Shown: positions 25,431-35,194, numbered from the stretch's first letter. The stretch is DNA of 64,000 nt from AP-15 sp963812675 (GCA_963812675.1 CAWEWR010000002.1:62001-126000), one strand, 5' to 3'. Numbers and translations are program-made. The notes: generated by a model not told the origin, from the sequence alone.

Positions 25431-26690
25431 ATGCGGGTGCTGGTGGTGGGTTCAGGCGGTCGCGAGCACGCGCTCGCCTGGGCGATTTCGGCGTCGCCGC
25501 TGGTCGACCGCCTGTTCTGCGCCCCCGGCAATGCGGGGATCGCCGACGAAGCCGAGTGCATCACGATCGGCGCGACCGATATCAAGGCGCTCGTCGAGTT
25601 CTGCCGCAACGCGCGGATCGATTTTGTCGTGGTGGGTCCCGAAGCGCCGCTCGTCCTGGGACTGGTCGACGCGCTCGAAGCCGAAGGGATTGCGGCCTTC
25701 GGTCCGAGCGCTGCGGCCGCCGCCATCGAAGCCTCCAAGGGCTTCGCCAAGGACCTTTGCGTGCGGGCGCAAATCCCGACCGCAACCCACCGCCGCTTTC
25801 GCGATCCGGCAGCCGCGAAAGCCTTTATCGCGAGCCACGGAACGCCGATTGTCGTCAAGGCCGACGGTCTTGCCGCCGGCAAGGGTGTAGTCGTCGCCGA
25901 TGATCTCGACACGGCCTACCGGGCAGTCGATGCCGCTCTCGTCGAGCGTCGCTTCAGCACAGCCGGGCTCGAGATCGTCGTCGAGGATTTTCTCGCCGGC
26001 GAAGAGGTGAGTTTCTTCGCTCTGGTCGACGGCAAAGACGCGCTGCCCCTCGTCACCGCGCAGGATTACAAGCGGGTCGGTGACGGCGACATCGGCCCCA
26101 ACACCGGCGGCATGGGGGCATATTCTCCGAGCCCGCTCCTGACCCCCGCGGTCGAGGGCGCGGTGATGGAGCGCATCATATTGCCGGCGGTCGCCGCAAT
26201 GCAGCGCGAAGGGCGCCCCTTCAAGGGAGTCCTCTATGCCGGCCTGATGCTGACGGAAGCGGGCCCGATGCTCCTCGAATTCAACGCCCGCTTCGGCGAC
26301 CCGGAATGCCAGGTGCTGATGATGCGGCTGATGAGCGATCCGTTGCCGGCATTGATCGCCGCGCATGACGGCGTGCTGAAATCGGTCGATCTGCGATGGC
26401 ACGCCGAAACCGCGCTGTGCGTGGTGATGGCGGCCCAGGGCTATCCCGATGAGCCGCAGAAAGGCGGCGAAATCCGCGGCCTCGGTGCCGCGGGAAGCGA
26501 CCCCAAGGTCAAGATCTTCCATGCCGGCACGCGCCGCGCCAACGAGCAACTGATCGCCGACGGCGGCCGGGTGCTCGGCGTAACTGCCCTCGGCAGCGAC
26601 CTTCGCGGTGCCCGCGACCGCGCCTACGCCGCAGTCGACCGCATCCAATGGCCCGAAGGCTTCTGCCGGCGCGACATCGGCCAACGTTAA
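25431..26690 (+). CDS. purD: phosphoribosylamine-glycine ligase
   Basis: This 419-residue ATP-grasp enzyme makes glycinamide ribonucleotide in de novo purine synthesis. The opening MRVLVVGSGGREHALAW is diagnostic for PurD. It is followed by VVGPEAPLVLGLVD, KADGLAAGKGV (ATP-binding loop, about 141-151), DYKRVGDGDIGPNTGGMGAY, and metal-binding residues in LLEFNARFGDPE (about 281-292). ATG 25431 has a modest CGGAG site that is the edge of the palindromic repeat. The gene is monocistronic as far as visible and convergent with the downstream glycosyltransferase. Confidence 0.96.
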   Translation: MRVLVVGSGGREHALAWAISASPLVDRLFCAPGNAGIADEAECITIGATDIKALVEFCRNARIDFVVVGPEAPLVLGLVDALEAEGIAAFGPSAAAAAIEASKGFAKDLCVRAQIPTATHRRFRDPAAAKAFIASHGTPIVVKADGLAAGKGVVVADDLDTAYRAVDAALVERRFSTAGLEIVVEDFLAGEEVSFFALVDGKDALPLVTAQDYKRVGDGDIGPNTGGMGAYSPSPLLTPAVEGAVMERIILPAVAAMQREGRPFKGVLYAGLMLTEAGPMLLEFNARFGDPECQVLMMRLMSDPLPALIAAHDGVLKSVDLRWHAETALCVVMAAQGYPDEPQKGGEIRGLGAAGSDPKVKIFHAGTRRANEQLIADGGRVLGVTALGSDLRGARDRAYAAVDRIQWPEGFCRRDIGQR

Positions 26691-26780
26691 GGCGATGGCC
26701 GTCCGACGCGCACCACCAGGTCCGACCCGACGCTTATCCCCGGCTGCAGTGCGGTTGCAGTCGGTTGCGCTGGGCGCGCT

Positions 26781-27503
26781 TCAGCGGATCGGCGTCCATT
26801 CTTTGCTGAAAGTGCGGTCGCGGAAGGCGACAAAGAGCAGGTTGACGAGCCACATCGCGATCAATTGCGGGTGGCCCACCTGATGGCCGCGTCGGCCGCT
26901 GTGCAGCACACAAAGCTCCGGAGCGATCATCGTTCGGCCGGTCCGGGAGAGACGGCGAAACATGTCGGCGTCTTCGAACGCGATCAGATCCGCACGGAAG
27001 CCGCCCAGGCGGGCGAATACGTGCCGCCGGATCATCTGAAATTCGCCGAAGGAAGCCCCTCGTTTCAAAATGTTATTAGCAACCCGCAGGCCAAGGTTGG
27101 TAATGCCCGAGACCAGCTTGTCGCCAAGCGTTTCGTCCGCCGGGAACACGCGCAGATACGCGGTGAGCCCGACCAGCCCCGGGTCTCTCTCAAAATGCGC
27201 GAGCGCCTGCGCAAAGAACCGGTCCGGCTCCGGGATAACACAGTCGGCGTCGAGAAAAACGAGAAAGTCGCCCGTGGCGGCCTTGGCGCCGTCGTTACGC
27301 CCTTGCCCGATTGTCTGACGGCCGGTGCCGGAATATACGACGACGGTATTCGCATATGGGGCCGCCAATTCGGCCGTCCGGTCGGAGCTGCCCCCGTCCG
27401 AGACGATCACCTCATGCGGCAGGGTGAGTGTCGCGGCCAAGGTTCGCAGCGTCGATCCGATGATCTTCGCCTCGTTCAAGGTCGGGATGATGATCGAAAT
27501 CAT
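26781..27503 (-). CDS. glycosyltransferase family 2
   Basis: This 240-residue GT-A enzyme has ISIIIPTLNEAKIIGSTL at the start, DGGSSDRT (36-43) and the metal-binding DAD at 85-87 in FLVFLDADCVIP. The catalytic-end motif appears as FEDADMFRRLSRTGR. The C-terminal hydrophobic stretch LIAMWLVNLLFVAF may associate with the membrane. ATG 27503 overlaps the upstream hydroxylase stop by four bases (ATGA), so the two are coupled. The acceptor could be a hydroxylated lipid made by the partner (inference). Confidence 0.85.
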   Translation of the reverse strand: MISIIIPTLNEAKIIGSTLRTLAATLTLPHEVIVSDGGSSDRTAELAAPYANTVVVYSGTGRQTIGQGRNDGAKAATGDFLVFLDADCVIPEPDRFFAQALAHFERDPGLVGLTAYLRVFPADETLGDKLVSGITNLGLRVANNILKRGASFGEFQMIRRHVFARLGGFRADLIAFEDADMFRRLSRTGRTMIAPELCVLHSGRRGHQVGHPQLIAMWLVNLLFVAFRDRTFSKEWTPIR

Positions 27504-28234
27504 GCTACCGGGCGGTCCAGGAAGGTGCCGAAGATGCGGTCCCAAATGTTGAAATATTGCCCGAAATTGTAGCGAAAGCGGGTGTGGTGCAGGTCGTGGT
27601 GGGTCACTGCGTTGAGGTATTTGAGCAGCCAATGCTTCTGTGAGGCCGGCGCGACTAATTCGTAGCCGCAGTGTCCGGCGGCGTTGACGATGCCGTCGAA
27701 CAGCAAATAGACGAGCAATGTCGCCGGATGTAGAGGCAGGAAGAAAATCACCAGGGCGAAGAAGCCGAACTGAGAAATGGTTTCCAATGGTTGGAACGAC
27801 AAAATCGCCCAGGGTGTCGGTGTGATCGACCTGTGGTGTCCGGCGTGGACCGCCTTGAATAGCGGAGCCAGGTGCATCAACCGGTGGGTCGTATAGAAAT
27901 AAATGTCATGCAGAACCACCGTGGCGGCGAACCCCGCCGCCACCAACCACCACGGGTGCTCCGCGAGGTCGAAATAGAGCGCCGTCGAACCGTTCCTGGC
28001 CGCGTGATAGACGATCAGGCAATAAACCGAGAACAGCAGCAGCGCCGACAGCGACTGACGAATCTCGCGACGGATATCCTCCGGCCGAGGCCGCCGCTTC
28101 TGGATCCGCATGGCTTCAGTGGCCGGATTGCGGCGCCTGAAAAGCAAGTAATGGAACAAGCCCGCTGGAAGGACATACGCGGTGACCGTAAGCAACACAA
28201 AAATCACGCAATACTCGGTCGCATGGGTCAGCAT
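27500..28234 (-). CDS. fatty acid hydroxylase / sterol desaturase family protein
   Basis: This 244-residue integral membrane diiron enzyme has its histidine clusters in the expected order: HDIYFYTTHRLMH (about 130-142), HAGHH, AGHCG and HHDLHH. These ligate two irons for O2-dependent hydroxylation of a lipid chain. Three or more hydrophobic segments flank them. I start at ATG 28234, where a GGGGA site lies upstream; 11 further codons are open but poor in coding character. It is translationally coupled to a GT2 gene, which suggests joint modification of a membrane lipid. Confidence 0.85.
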   Translation of the reverse strand: MLTHATEYCVIFVLLTVTAYVLPAGLFHYLLFRRRNPATEAMRIQKRRPRPEDIRREIRQSLSALLLFSVYCLIVYHAARNGSTALYFDLAEHPWWLVAAGFAATVVLHDIYFYTTHRLMHLAPLFKAVHAGHHRSITPTPWAILSFQPLETISQFGFFALVIFFLPLHPATLLVYLLFDGIVNAAGHCGYELVAPASQKHWLLKYLNAVTHHDLHHTRFRYNFGQYFNIWDRIFGTFLDRPVA

Positions 28235-28380
28235 CGGTCCCCGATCACCCCTCCTTCGGGTCGACATCGAGTTTGACAGAATATCATGTCAGAATCTCGA
28301 TACGTGCTCAACCCGACTGCACCCGTGGGGTAACATCGGACTTTGGCGCGTCTCTCGGTCGAGGTTGGGTAGCGGCTCGC

Positions 28381-29901
28381 TCATTCGACGTTAGCGACGT
28401 TGTAGAGCCGATGAATCCGGTCGGAGAACCAATCCGTCAGGCGGTGCTTGGGAACGTGCTCTTCGAGTTCGGGCGAGGCGCTCAAGCGACCCGCGGCCTG
28501 CAGCCGGGCCAGTGTCCGGCAGAGCTCCTGCGCAACCGGCGGCCGAGCTTCCAGGATGGGCGTGAGGTCCGCCTTTGCGAGCTCGTAGACCGTGACGGGG
28601 ACCAATGCGCTGATCCTTGCCGTGGCGGCCTCCCCGGTAAGCATCCCGATCTCGCCGAAATGATCTCCGGGGCCCAAGCGCAACAGCTCCATCTCGCCCT
28701 CGATTCCCTCGCGGGTCAACGAGACGACGCCGCTGCCGATGATGAACAATGACTGTAGAACGACGCCGGGCTCGACCAAAGCTTCGCCTTCGTCATATGA
28801 CCGTCGCTTGAGCTTTGCCGCAATGGCCGCGCGTTCCTCCGGCGCAAAAGTCGCAAAAATGTCCACCAAATCGAGCAGCCTCTCGACACTTGATCGGGCT
28901 TTTCGCCGGTCTTCGTCTGCCGCTGCGCGATCGGACCCGTTCTGCGACGATGCCAGGTCGATGTCCGCGGCGGCCAGGTGCCGATAAATGAAATCGAACA
29001 GCTCGTTCTGCGCCTTGACGGTCGAGGCCAGCTCTTCGACAAAGAATGCGATCTCGAACTCTGCGTAGGTGGCATTGATCGTCTTGATGGTGATCGTCGG
29101 AGCTGGTGTTGCGACGATCAGCCGAGAATTGCGAATCGCATGCTCGAGAATCTCGCTGCACCTCGAAGGCGGTGTCTGGGAATCGACCTGAACGGTTACG
29201 CTGGTCCCATGAAGACCGCTCGGAGAACTGACGTTGACGATCTTGGACTTGGCGATGGTGCTGTTGGGCAGGATTGCCAGATCTCGCCGCGCCGTCAGGA
29301 TGTAGGTCGCGCGCCAGTTCAACTCGATGACCCGGCCATCGGTGCCGCCTTCGATACTAATCCAATCGCCGGGCCGGTAAGGCCGGCTAAAACTCAGCAC
29401 GATGCCGGAAAACACATCGCCCAGGGTGCTCTGCAGGGCGAGACCGAGGATGATCGCGACGACCCCCGAGGTCGCCAGCAATCCCTGGATCGGCAGATCG
29501 AAGACATAGGTGATGACCGCAAAAACGGCAGCGAGATAAATCAGGCCGGCGAGCAAGTCCTGCAGCAGCTTCGCCTCCCGAGGGCTGCGTTGAAAAACAA
29601 CAAAAGCGCGCAGCACACCGACGAGGAACCAAGCTGCCCAAAACCACCACGCGATCTTCAAGAGGGCATGAACCGCGTCGCGGAACGGCGAGCCGGTCAG
29701 TGCCAACGGCTGATAGGGCACGATAGCGGCGTGCAGAAGGGCGATCGTGAGCAGGATCAAAAAAATTACCCGCACGACTGCGCGTCCGAATGGATGTCTT
29801 TTGAAAAAACAATACGTCGCCACACCGCCAAAGATGAAAATCCCGAGGATGATAACCAGCGGGTCGCGGGCTGCCTCTGTAATGCTCGCAAAATCCATCA
29901 T
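28381..29901 (-). CDS. MscS-family mechanosensitive channel with C-terminal cyclic nucleotide-binding domain
   Basis: This 506-residue protein has four or more N-terminal membrane helices. The MscS pore helix and beta domain follow in LLATSGVVAIILGLALQSTLGDVFSGIVLSF and RPGDWISIEGGTDGRVIELNWRATYI. A linker leads to a cyclic nucleotide-binding beta-roll (about 355-480) containing LLRLGPGDHFGEIGMLTGEAATARISAL, which matches the phosphate-binding cassette (GE...AR). Such bacterial CNG channels are gated by cyclic nucleotides rather than strongly by tension. It appears to be transcribed on its own. Confidence 0.92.
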   Translation of the reverse strand: MMDFASITEAARDPLVIILGIFIFGGVATYCFFKRHPFGRAVVRVIFLILLTIALLHAAIVPYQPLALTGSPFRDAVHALLKIAWWFWAAWFLVGVLRAFVVFQRSPREAKLLQDLLAGLIYLAAVFAVITYVFDLPIQGLLATSGVVAIILGLALQSTLGDVFSGIVLSFSRPYRPGDWISIEGGTDGRVIELNWRATYILTARRDLAILPNSTIAKSKIVNVSSPSGLHGTSVTVQVDSQTPPSRCSEILEHAIRNSRLIVATPAPTITIKTINATYAEFEIAFFVEELASTVKAQNELFDFIYRHLAAADIDLASSQNGSDRAAADEDRRKARSSVERLLDLVDIFATFAPEERAAIAAKLKRRSYDEGEALVEPGVVLQSLFIIGSGVVSLTREGIEGEMELLRLGPGDHFGEIGMLTGEAATARISALVPVTVYELAKADLTPILEARPPVAQELCRTLARLQAAGRLSASPELEEHVPKHRLTDWFSDRIHRLYNVANVE

Positions 29902-29955
29902 CTGGTGTTTTCCGAAATCACCGATCTACTCAGGAAGAACTCATGCTGGATGCCG

Positions 29956-30486
29956 TTACAGAAGTCCGAGCCCACCCAACACTCCGCCGGCGGTCAGGAT
30001 CCAAAGCGGATTAAGCCGTGTGCCGAGCATCAGTACCACTGCGGCAGCGGTGATCGCCACACTCTGCCACCCGACAGCGGCGGAACCAGCCATCACATAG
30101 CCGCCGGCAACGACAAGCCCGATCGTCAGAGGAGCAAGCCCGCGCCGCACGATGCGCTGCCACGGCATATCGCGGAAGCGGTCCCATAGGCGGTAGGAAA
30201 GATAATACATGGCGCAGGGCGGCCCGAAGGTCGCGAGCGCACTGGCGATCGCCCCCGGAATTCCTCCGACCTTGAGCCCGAGGAAACTCATCATCAGGAT
30301 CATGTTGGGTCCGGGCATCACTTGCGACACCGCGAAGAAATTCGCGAACTCGTGGTCGGTCACCCAGCCCTTGGCGACGGCGAAATCATGAACATCCGGC
30401 AGAACCGTCGGGAACCCGCCAAAGCTGATCGAGGACAGCACAGCGAGATGCGCCGCTAATGCGAGGGTTGCGGAAGAGCTGTTCAT
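29956..30486 (-). CDS. chromate transporter half-protein (CHR domain, second gene)
   Basis: This 176-residue membrane protein corresponds to one half of the CHR family. SSISFGGFPTVLPDVHDFAV and FFAVSQVMPGPNMILMMSFLG carry the conserved FGG and MPGPN motifs. It pairs with the upstream half gene, whose stop it overlaps by four bases. Short CHR proteins act as heterodimers exporting chromate by a proton-coupled route. Chromate specificity is taken from the family, and other oxyanions are possible. Confidence 0.85.
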   Translation of the reverse strand: MNSSSATLALAAHLAVLSSISFGGFPTVLPDVHDFAVAKGWVTDHEFANFFAVSQVMPGPNMILMMSFLGLKVGGIPGAIASALATFGPPCAMYYLSYRLWDRFRDMPWQRIVRRGLAPLTIGLVVAGGYVMAGSAAVGWQSVAITAAAVVLMLGTRLNPLWILTAGGVLGGLGLL

Positions 30487-31055
30487 TGTGCTCTGGCGCT
30501 TTCGAGCCCCGCGACGGCAATGCTGACCGGCGCCAATGCAAGCAGCACCATCGGCAGCGGCAGTCTGGTGAATGCCATGCCGGCGAAAGCCAAACCGGCA
30601 AAGAGCAATGCCGTGCGGCGGCTGCGGTGCGGCATCAACAGCCGCAATCCTGTCCCGATCAGCAGCCCCGCGGCAGAAGCCGAAAGCCCGCTGAGGACGT
30701 TCTGCAGGACCGCGATTTCAGCGCTTCGAAGCACAATGCCGCCGATCGTCAATCCGACTATCCAGGGTACCAAAATAAAGCCCGCGACCGCGCTGATCGC
30801 GCCGAGCGCGCCCCGCAGCTTGGCGCCGACGCAGACTGTGATTCCCACGATGTTCGGCCCGGGCATCAGCTGGCAAAGCGTCAGGGTCTCGGCAAATTCC
30901 TGCTCGTCCATCCATCGGCGTTGCTCGACCACGACGCGGCGCGCCCAAACGAGCCCGCCGCCGAAGCCGCACAGCGAGACCTTCAGAAAGCCGATGAATA
31001 GAGCGCTGAGCGGGACCCGATCGCCGGAGCTGCTGCTTTCGCGCGCCTCAAGCAT
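30483..31055 (-). CDS. chromate transporter half-protein (CHR domain, first gene)
   Basis: This 190-residue membrane protein is the other half of a split CHR transporter. It has GFLKVSLCGFGGGLVWARRVVVE, then LTLCQLMPGPNIVGITVCVG with the MPGPN motif. The topology is probably the inverse of its partner. I chose ATG 31055 because the upstream extension to 31136 is Arg/Gly-rich and unlike the family. The gene is divergent from the PepSY gene 126 bp away. Confidence 0.85.
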   Translation of the reverse strand: MLEARESSSSGDRVPLSALFIGFLKVSLCGFGGGLVWARRVVVEQRRWMDEQEFAETLTLCQLMPGPNIVGITVCVGAKLRGALGAISAVAGFILVPWIVGLTIGGIVLRSAEIAVLQNVLSGLSASAAGLLIGTGLRLLMPHRSRRTALLFAGLAFAGMAFTRLPLPMVLLALAPVSIAVAGLESARAQ

Positions 31056-31181
31056 AACATCACCCCCGGCACCTGTCGTCGATCGCCTCGGCAAGCGGGG
31101 CTGACACCTCCCGCCTGGTTCGCTATCGTGCCGCATCGATCGAGACGAACACCGGCGCGGCTTTAGAAAGGTTGAGAGAAC

Positions 31182-31700
31182 ATGCTGTCAAGACCGCTTC
31201 GATTGCTCGTGCTTGTCGTGGCCGCCGGCCTGGCGAGCGCCGGTGCCGGGACGGCCCGGGCGCAGGACGACGAGCTCGAAGCAATGGCCGCCGCCCTCAA
31301 GGACACGACTTATACACTGCAGGACGCCCTGAAGGCCGGCGAGCGCGAAGGTCAGCCGATTTCGGCCCAGTTCGAGATGGATGACGGCAAACTGCAGATC
31401 TCGATTTACACGACCAAAGGTGACGATTTTTCCGAAGTCGTGGCCGACCCGAAAACCGGCGCGATCGTCAAAACCGAAAAGATCACCGACACCGACGAGC
31501 TCAACGACGCGGCGGATCAGAAGGCCGCGATGCTAAAGGCGAAGACCTCGCTCATGGCCGCGGCCGACGCGGCCGTGAAGGAGAATGCCGGGTTCCGCGC
31601 GGTCAGCGTCTTTCCCGATCTGCGGGATGGGCATGCGATCGCGGAGGTCACCTTGTTGCAGGGCACGACGGCAAAAAAGGTTACGGAAAAGCTGGAGTGA
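31182..31700 (+). CDS. PepSY domain-containing exported protein
   Basis: This 172-residue periplasmic protein has a clear signal peptide (SRPLRLLVLVVAAGLASAGAG, cleavage near ARAQ at about residue 28). It contains two PepSY-like halves, TLQDALKAGEREGQPISAQFE...YTTKGDDFSEVVADPKTGAIVKTEK and SLMAAADAAVKENAGFRAVSV. PepSY domains often bind peptides or inhibit proteases, but the role here is undefined. An AAAGG site precedes ATG 31182. Confidence 0.85.
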   Translation: MLSRPLRLLVLVVAAGLASAGAGTARAQDDELEAMAAALKDTTYTLQDALKAGEREGQPISAQFEMDDGKLQISIYTTKGDDFSEVVADPKTGAIVKTEKITDTDELNDAADQKAAMLKAKTSLMAAADAAVKENAGFRAVSVFPDLRDGHAIAEVTLLQGTTAKKVTEKLE

Positions 31701-31728
31701 ATCACCGCGATGGCCGGCGCGGCTCGTT

Positions 31729-32997
31729 CTAATCCGAGCTCTTGTCGATCAGAACGGCTCTGAAATCGTTGACATTGGTGCGCGTGGGGCCGGTGATCAG
31801 CAGGTCACCGAGCCGGGCAAACACCGAATAGGCATCGTTGTTGGCGAGATGCGCTGGGAGGTTTAGCCCGGCCTCGGCGGCACGCTCCAGGGAATCGGGC
31901 AACAGGAACGCACCGGCATTGTCCGCGCTGCCGTCGATGCCGTCGGTGTCGGCAGCTATCGCGGCAATCCCGGCGTGCCCATCGAGCGCCACGGCGAGGC
32001 TCAGCAGGAATTCGGCGTTGCGCCCGCCGCGCCCACCGCCGCGCACCGTCACTGTCGTCTCGCCGCCCGAGATCAGCACGCAAGGAGGCTCGGCCGGCTG
32101 CCCGTAGCCTGCGACCTGCTTGGCGATGCCGGCGTGCACCAGCCCGACATCGCGCGCCTCACCTTCGATCGCGTTTCCAAGGATCAGCGGCCGGAACCCG
32201 GCACCTTGCGCGACTTGCGCGGCGGCTTCGAGGGCGTCTTGCGGCGTGGCGACGATGCGGTTCGTCACGTTGCGAAAACGGATGTCGCCGGGTTTTGGCG
32301 TCTCGGAAGTCGCCTCTCTCAGGTGTTTCAGCACGGATGCGGGGATTTCGATCCGGTACTTCTCGAGAATCGCAATCGCCGCGGCGGAGGTGGTCGGGTC
32401 TGGTACGGTCGGACCCGATGCGATGACCGACGGGTCGTCTCCCGGTACATCGGAAATCATCAGCGAGACGACCGCCGCGGGCGCCGCCGCGATCGCAAGT
32501 CTGCCGCCCTTGATCGCCGACAGGTGCTTGCGGACGGTGTTCATTTCTCCGATATGGGCGCCGCTGTGCAGCAGCGCGCGATTGATCGCCTGCTTGTCTT
32601 CGAGCGTGACCCCGGCGGCGGGGAGCGCCAGCAGCGACGAGCCGCCGCCGGAAAGCAGACACAAGACCAGGTCGTCCGGCCCGAGGCGCTTGACCTTGTC
32701 GAGAATCCGGCGGGCCGCTTCGCGCCCCGCCGCATCCGGCACGGGATGAGCGGCCTCGATCACCTCGATATATCGGCACGGCACCGCGTGCCCATAACGG
32801 GTGACGACCAGCCCCTCGATCGGACCGGACCAGTTCTCCTCGACGGCCGCGGCCATCGAAGCGGCGGCCTTCCCGGCACCGACGACGACGGTTCTGCCCT
32901 TAGGCGGCTCGGGCAGGTGCTTCGCAACGCACAGCGCCGGCGCGGCAGCCGCAACGGCGGCATCAAACATGTCGCGCAGCAGCGTTCGATAGTTCAT
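31729..32997 (-). CDS. ttuD: glycerate 2-kinase / hydroxypyruvate reductase family (type 2 glycerate kinase)
   Basis: This 422-residue MOFRL-family protein phosphorylates glycerate to 2-phosphoglycerate in serine-cycle or glyoxylate-type metabolism. Older annotations call the family hydroxypyruvate reductase. Diagnostic segments are VVVGAGKAAASMAAAVEENW near the N-terminus, LCLLSGGGSSLLALPA (about 112-127), LISGGETTVTVRGGGRGGRN and the terminal LLITGPTRTNVNDFRAVLI. It is convergent with the PepSY gene and monocistronic as far as seen. Confidence 0.93.
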   Translation of the reverse strand: MNYRTLLRDMFDAAVAAAAPALCVAKHLPEPPKGRTVVVGAGKAAASMAAAVEENWSGPIEGLVVTRYGHAVPCRYIEVIEAAHPVPDAAGREAARRILDKVKRLGPDDLVLCLLSGGGSSLLALPAAGVTLEDKQAINRALLHSGAHIGEMNTVRKHLSAIKGGRLAIAAAPAAVVSLMISDVPGDDPSVIASGPTVPDPTTSAAAIAILEKYRIEIPASVLKHLREATSETPKPGDIRFRNVTNRIVATPQDALEAAAQVAQGAGFRPLILGNAIEGEARDVGLVHAGIAKQVAGYGQPAEPPCVLISGGETTVTVRGGGRGGRNAEFLLSLAVALDGHAGIAAIAADTDGIDGSADNAGAFLLPDSLERAAEAGLNLPAHLANNDAYSVFARLGDLLITGPTRTNVNDFRAVLIDKSSD

Positions 32998-33160
32998 GCG
33001 ATCGCCAGGGTTGCTTGCGCTCAGCCCCGAGTTTCTACACCCGTTCGAGACCGATTACAGCGGCCCCGCGGGACAAAACAACCTACTTCCGTGTTCACCC
33101 CGCCAGGACTCGCGTTTACCATCGCGACCCGCACGGGTTTCCACATGGGGGAGTGGCGGG

Positions 33161-33589
33161 ATGAAGCGACGCGAAAAACTGAGTTCAATTGCAGGGGCCG
33201 TCCTTTTCGCCGTCCTGTGCTCGACGACCAATGCGCTGCCCGCGGCGGCCCAGGCGCAGCCCGAGGCCAGCGCCCCCGTGCCGCAAGCGGGCTCTTTCTT
33301 GCTGACGGTCTTTCTGCGGCACGACCAGACGAAGACGGTCGATCAGATAAACGAGCACCTGAAGCAGACAGGCTGGTACGACAAGTTCCCGCCCGAGGGC
33401 GTCGAAATCGTGGCTTGGTACGTGATGATGGGCATCGGCCAGGTCGTCATTCTGCGCGTGCCCGCCGAAAAGCTGCGCGATACGAACCGGGTCATCGAGC
33501 AGACCGCCTGGGGCGGTTATCGCACCGAGTTCTACCCGACTTACGACTTCAAGCCGGTATGGGACGCAGTCCCGCACCATCGTCCCTAA
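33161..33589 (+). CDS. exported hypothetical protein
   Basis: This 142-residue protein has a Sec signal (KRREKLSSIAGAVLFAVLCS, cleavage near PAAAQA at about 31) and a mature part of about 110 residues. The mature part contains FLLTVFLRHDQTKTVDQINE and GWYDKFPPEGVEIVAWYVMMG, a ferredoxin-like alpha/beta pattern. I do not recognise the family. The in-frame region upstream to 32996 lacks coding character, so ATG 33161 (preceded by GGAGTGGCGGG) is preferred. Confidence 0.75.
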   Translation: MKRREKLSSIAGAVLFAVLCSTTNALPAAAQAQPEASAPVPQAGSFLLTVFLRHDQTKTVDQINEHLKQTGWYDKFPPEGVEIVAWYVMMGIGQVVILRVPAEKLRDTNRVIEQTAWGGYRTEFYPTYDFKPVWDAVPHHRP

Positions 33590-33609
33590 CATTCGCGCGC
33601 ACCCGAGTC

Positions 33610-35188
33610 ATGAAGAGCCAGGTTGAAGCGCGCCATCACCGGCGTATTCTCTGCGTCTTTCCGCGGTATGCCCCATCGTTCGGCACGTTCCAGTACGCCT
33701 ATCCGCTGATGGGCGGGGTGCGCGCCTTTATGCCGCCGCAAGGGATCCTCGTCGTTGCCGCCTATTTGCCGTCGGCATGGGAGGTGCGGATCGTCGACGA
33801 GAACATCCGTCCGACAACCGAGGAAGAGATAGCCTGGGCCGATGCGGTCTTTGTCAGCGGGATGCATGTCCAAAGGGCCGAGATTAAGGCGGTGGGCCGG
33901 CGCGCGCGGGCGGCGGGCAAAGCAACGGTATTGGGCGGCCCGTCGGTCTCCGCCTCGCCGGAGAAGTATCCCGAATTCGATTATCTCCACCTCGGCGAGC
34001 TCGGCGATGCAACGGACGAGCTGATCCGAGCGATCGACGAGGATGCGCGGCCGCCCGCGGCGCAGCAGCGCTTTACCACGCGAGAGCGTCTGGCGCTCGC
34101 CGAGTTCCCGATCCCGGCCTATCGGCTGATCGAGGGCCGCCGTTATTTCATCGGCAGCGTCCAATTTTCGAGCGGATGCCCCTATCGCTGCGAATTCTGC
34201 GACATCCCGGCACTTTACGGGCGTCAGCCTCGTCTGAAAACCCCGCAGCAGATCCTCACCGAGCTCGACGCGCTGCTCGCCGCCGGGATCAAGACCTCGA
34301 TCTATTTTGTCGACGACAATTTCATCGGCAACAAAAAGGCGGCGCGGGAACTCCTGCCCCATCTCGTCGCCTGGCAAAAGCAACGCGGCTATCCGGTGCA
34401 GCTGTGCTGCGAGGCGACCCTCAACATCGCCAAATCGCCGGAAATTTTGGCGATGATGCGCGAAGCCTATTTCTGCACGGTTTTCTGCGGCATCGAGTCG
34501 CCGGAACTGGCGGCGCTCGACGCCATGCAGAAATCGCAGAACCGCGCGGTCCCGTTGCTGGACGCGGTCGCGACGATCAACAGCTTCGGCATCGAAGTCG
34601 TCTCAGGGATCATACTCGGTCTCGACACCGACACCCCGCAGACCGCCGATCGGCTGATCGAGTTCATTGATCGCTCGCAGATCCCGATGTTGACGATCAA
34701 TCTGCTGCAAGCCTTGCCGAAAACACCGCTGTGGGACCGGTTGGAGGCCGCCGGACGGCTCGACGAAGACGGCGGCCGCGAGTTCGAACGTCGTCTTTGC
34801 TCGCCCTTACGACGAGGTATTGCGCAATTGGCGCCGTTCGATTCGCCACGCCTACACGCCGGAGGCGATCTATCGCCGCTTTGCCTGGAATGCGGAGCAC
34901 ACTTACATCAACCGGATCGCCCTGCCGTTGTCCCGGGCGCGGCTCAACCTGGGCAACCTGCGCCGCGCGTTCGGGATCATGATAAGACTGCTGGTTCGGG
35001 TCGGGCTGCTCGGTGATTACCGCCGCAGCTTCTGGCAGATGGCCCGGCCTGCGCTGCGCGCCGGACGCATCGAAGAGCTGATCCATGTGGGGATCGTGGC
35101 CCATCACATGATCGTCTTCGCGCGCGCCTGCGCCGAGGGCCGCGAGAACGCATCCTTTTTTATCGACCGGCCGAAAATCGCTGCATAG
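33610..35188 (+). pseudogene. B12-binding radical SAM protein with a single-base frameshift
   Basis: The reading starts at ATG 33610 with an N-terminal B12-binding-like domain (about 1-150: GILVVAAYLPSAWEVRIVDEN, GGPSVSASPEKYPEF). Radical SAM cysteines Cys190, Cys194 and Cys197 follow in SSGCPYRCEFCDIP. At 34781-34785 (AGTTC) one extra T breaks the frame. Removing it restores GRESNVVFARPYDEVL and joins the C-terminal DUF4070-type domain ending at 35188, giving about 525 residues. As written, the first frame ends at 35016 with a scrambled tail. Either the gene is recently inactivated or the assembly has an indel error. The radical chemistry it would perform is not evident. Confidence 0.8.
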
Positions 35189-35194
35189 CTTCCT

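Noticed and set aside
31975..35016. A plus-strand open frame of about 1000 codons spanning the glycerate kinase region and the radical SAM gene
   Set aside because: Its first half is antisense to the well-supported glycerate kinase gene and has no protein-like features. Only the part from 33610 encodes a recognisable protein.
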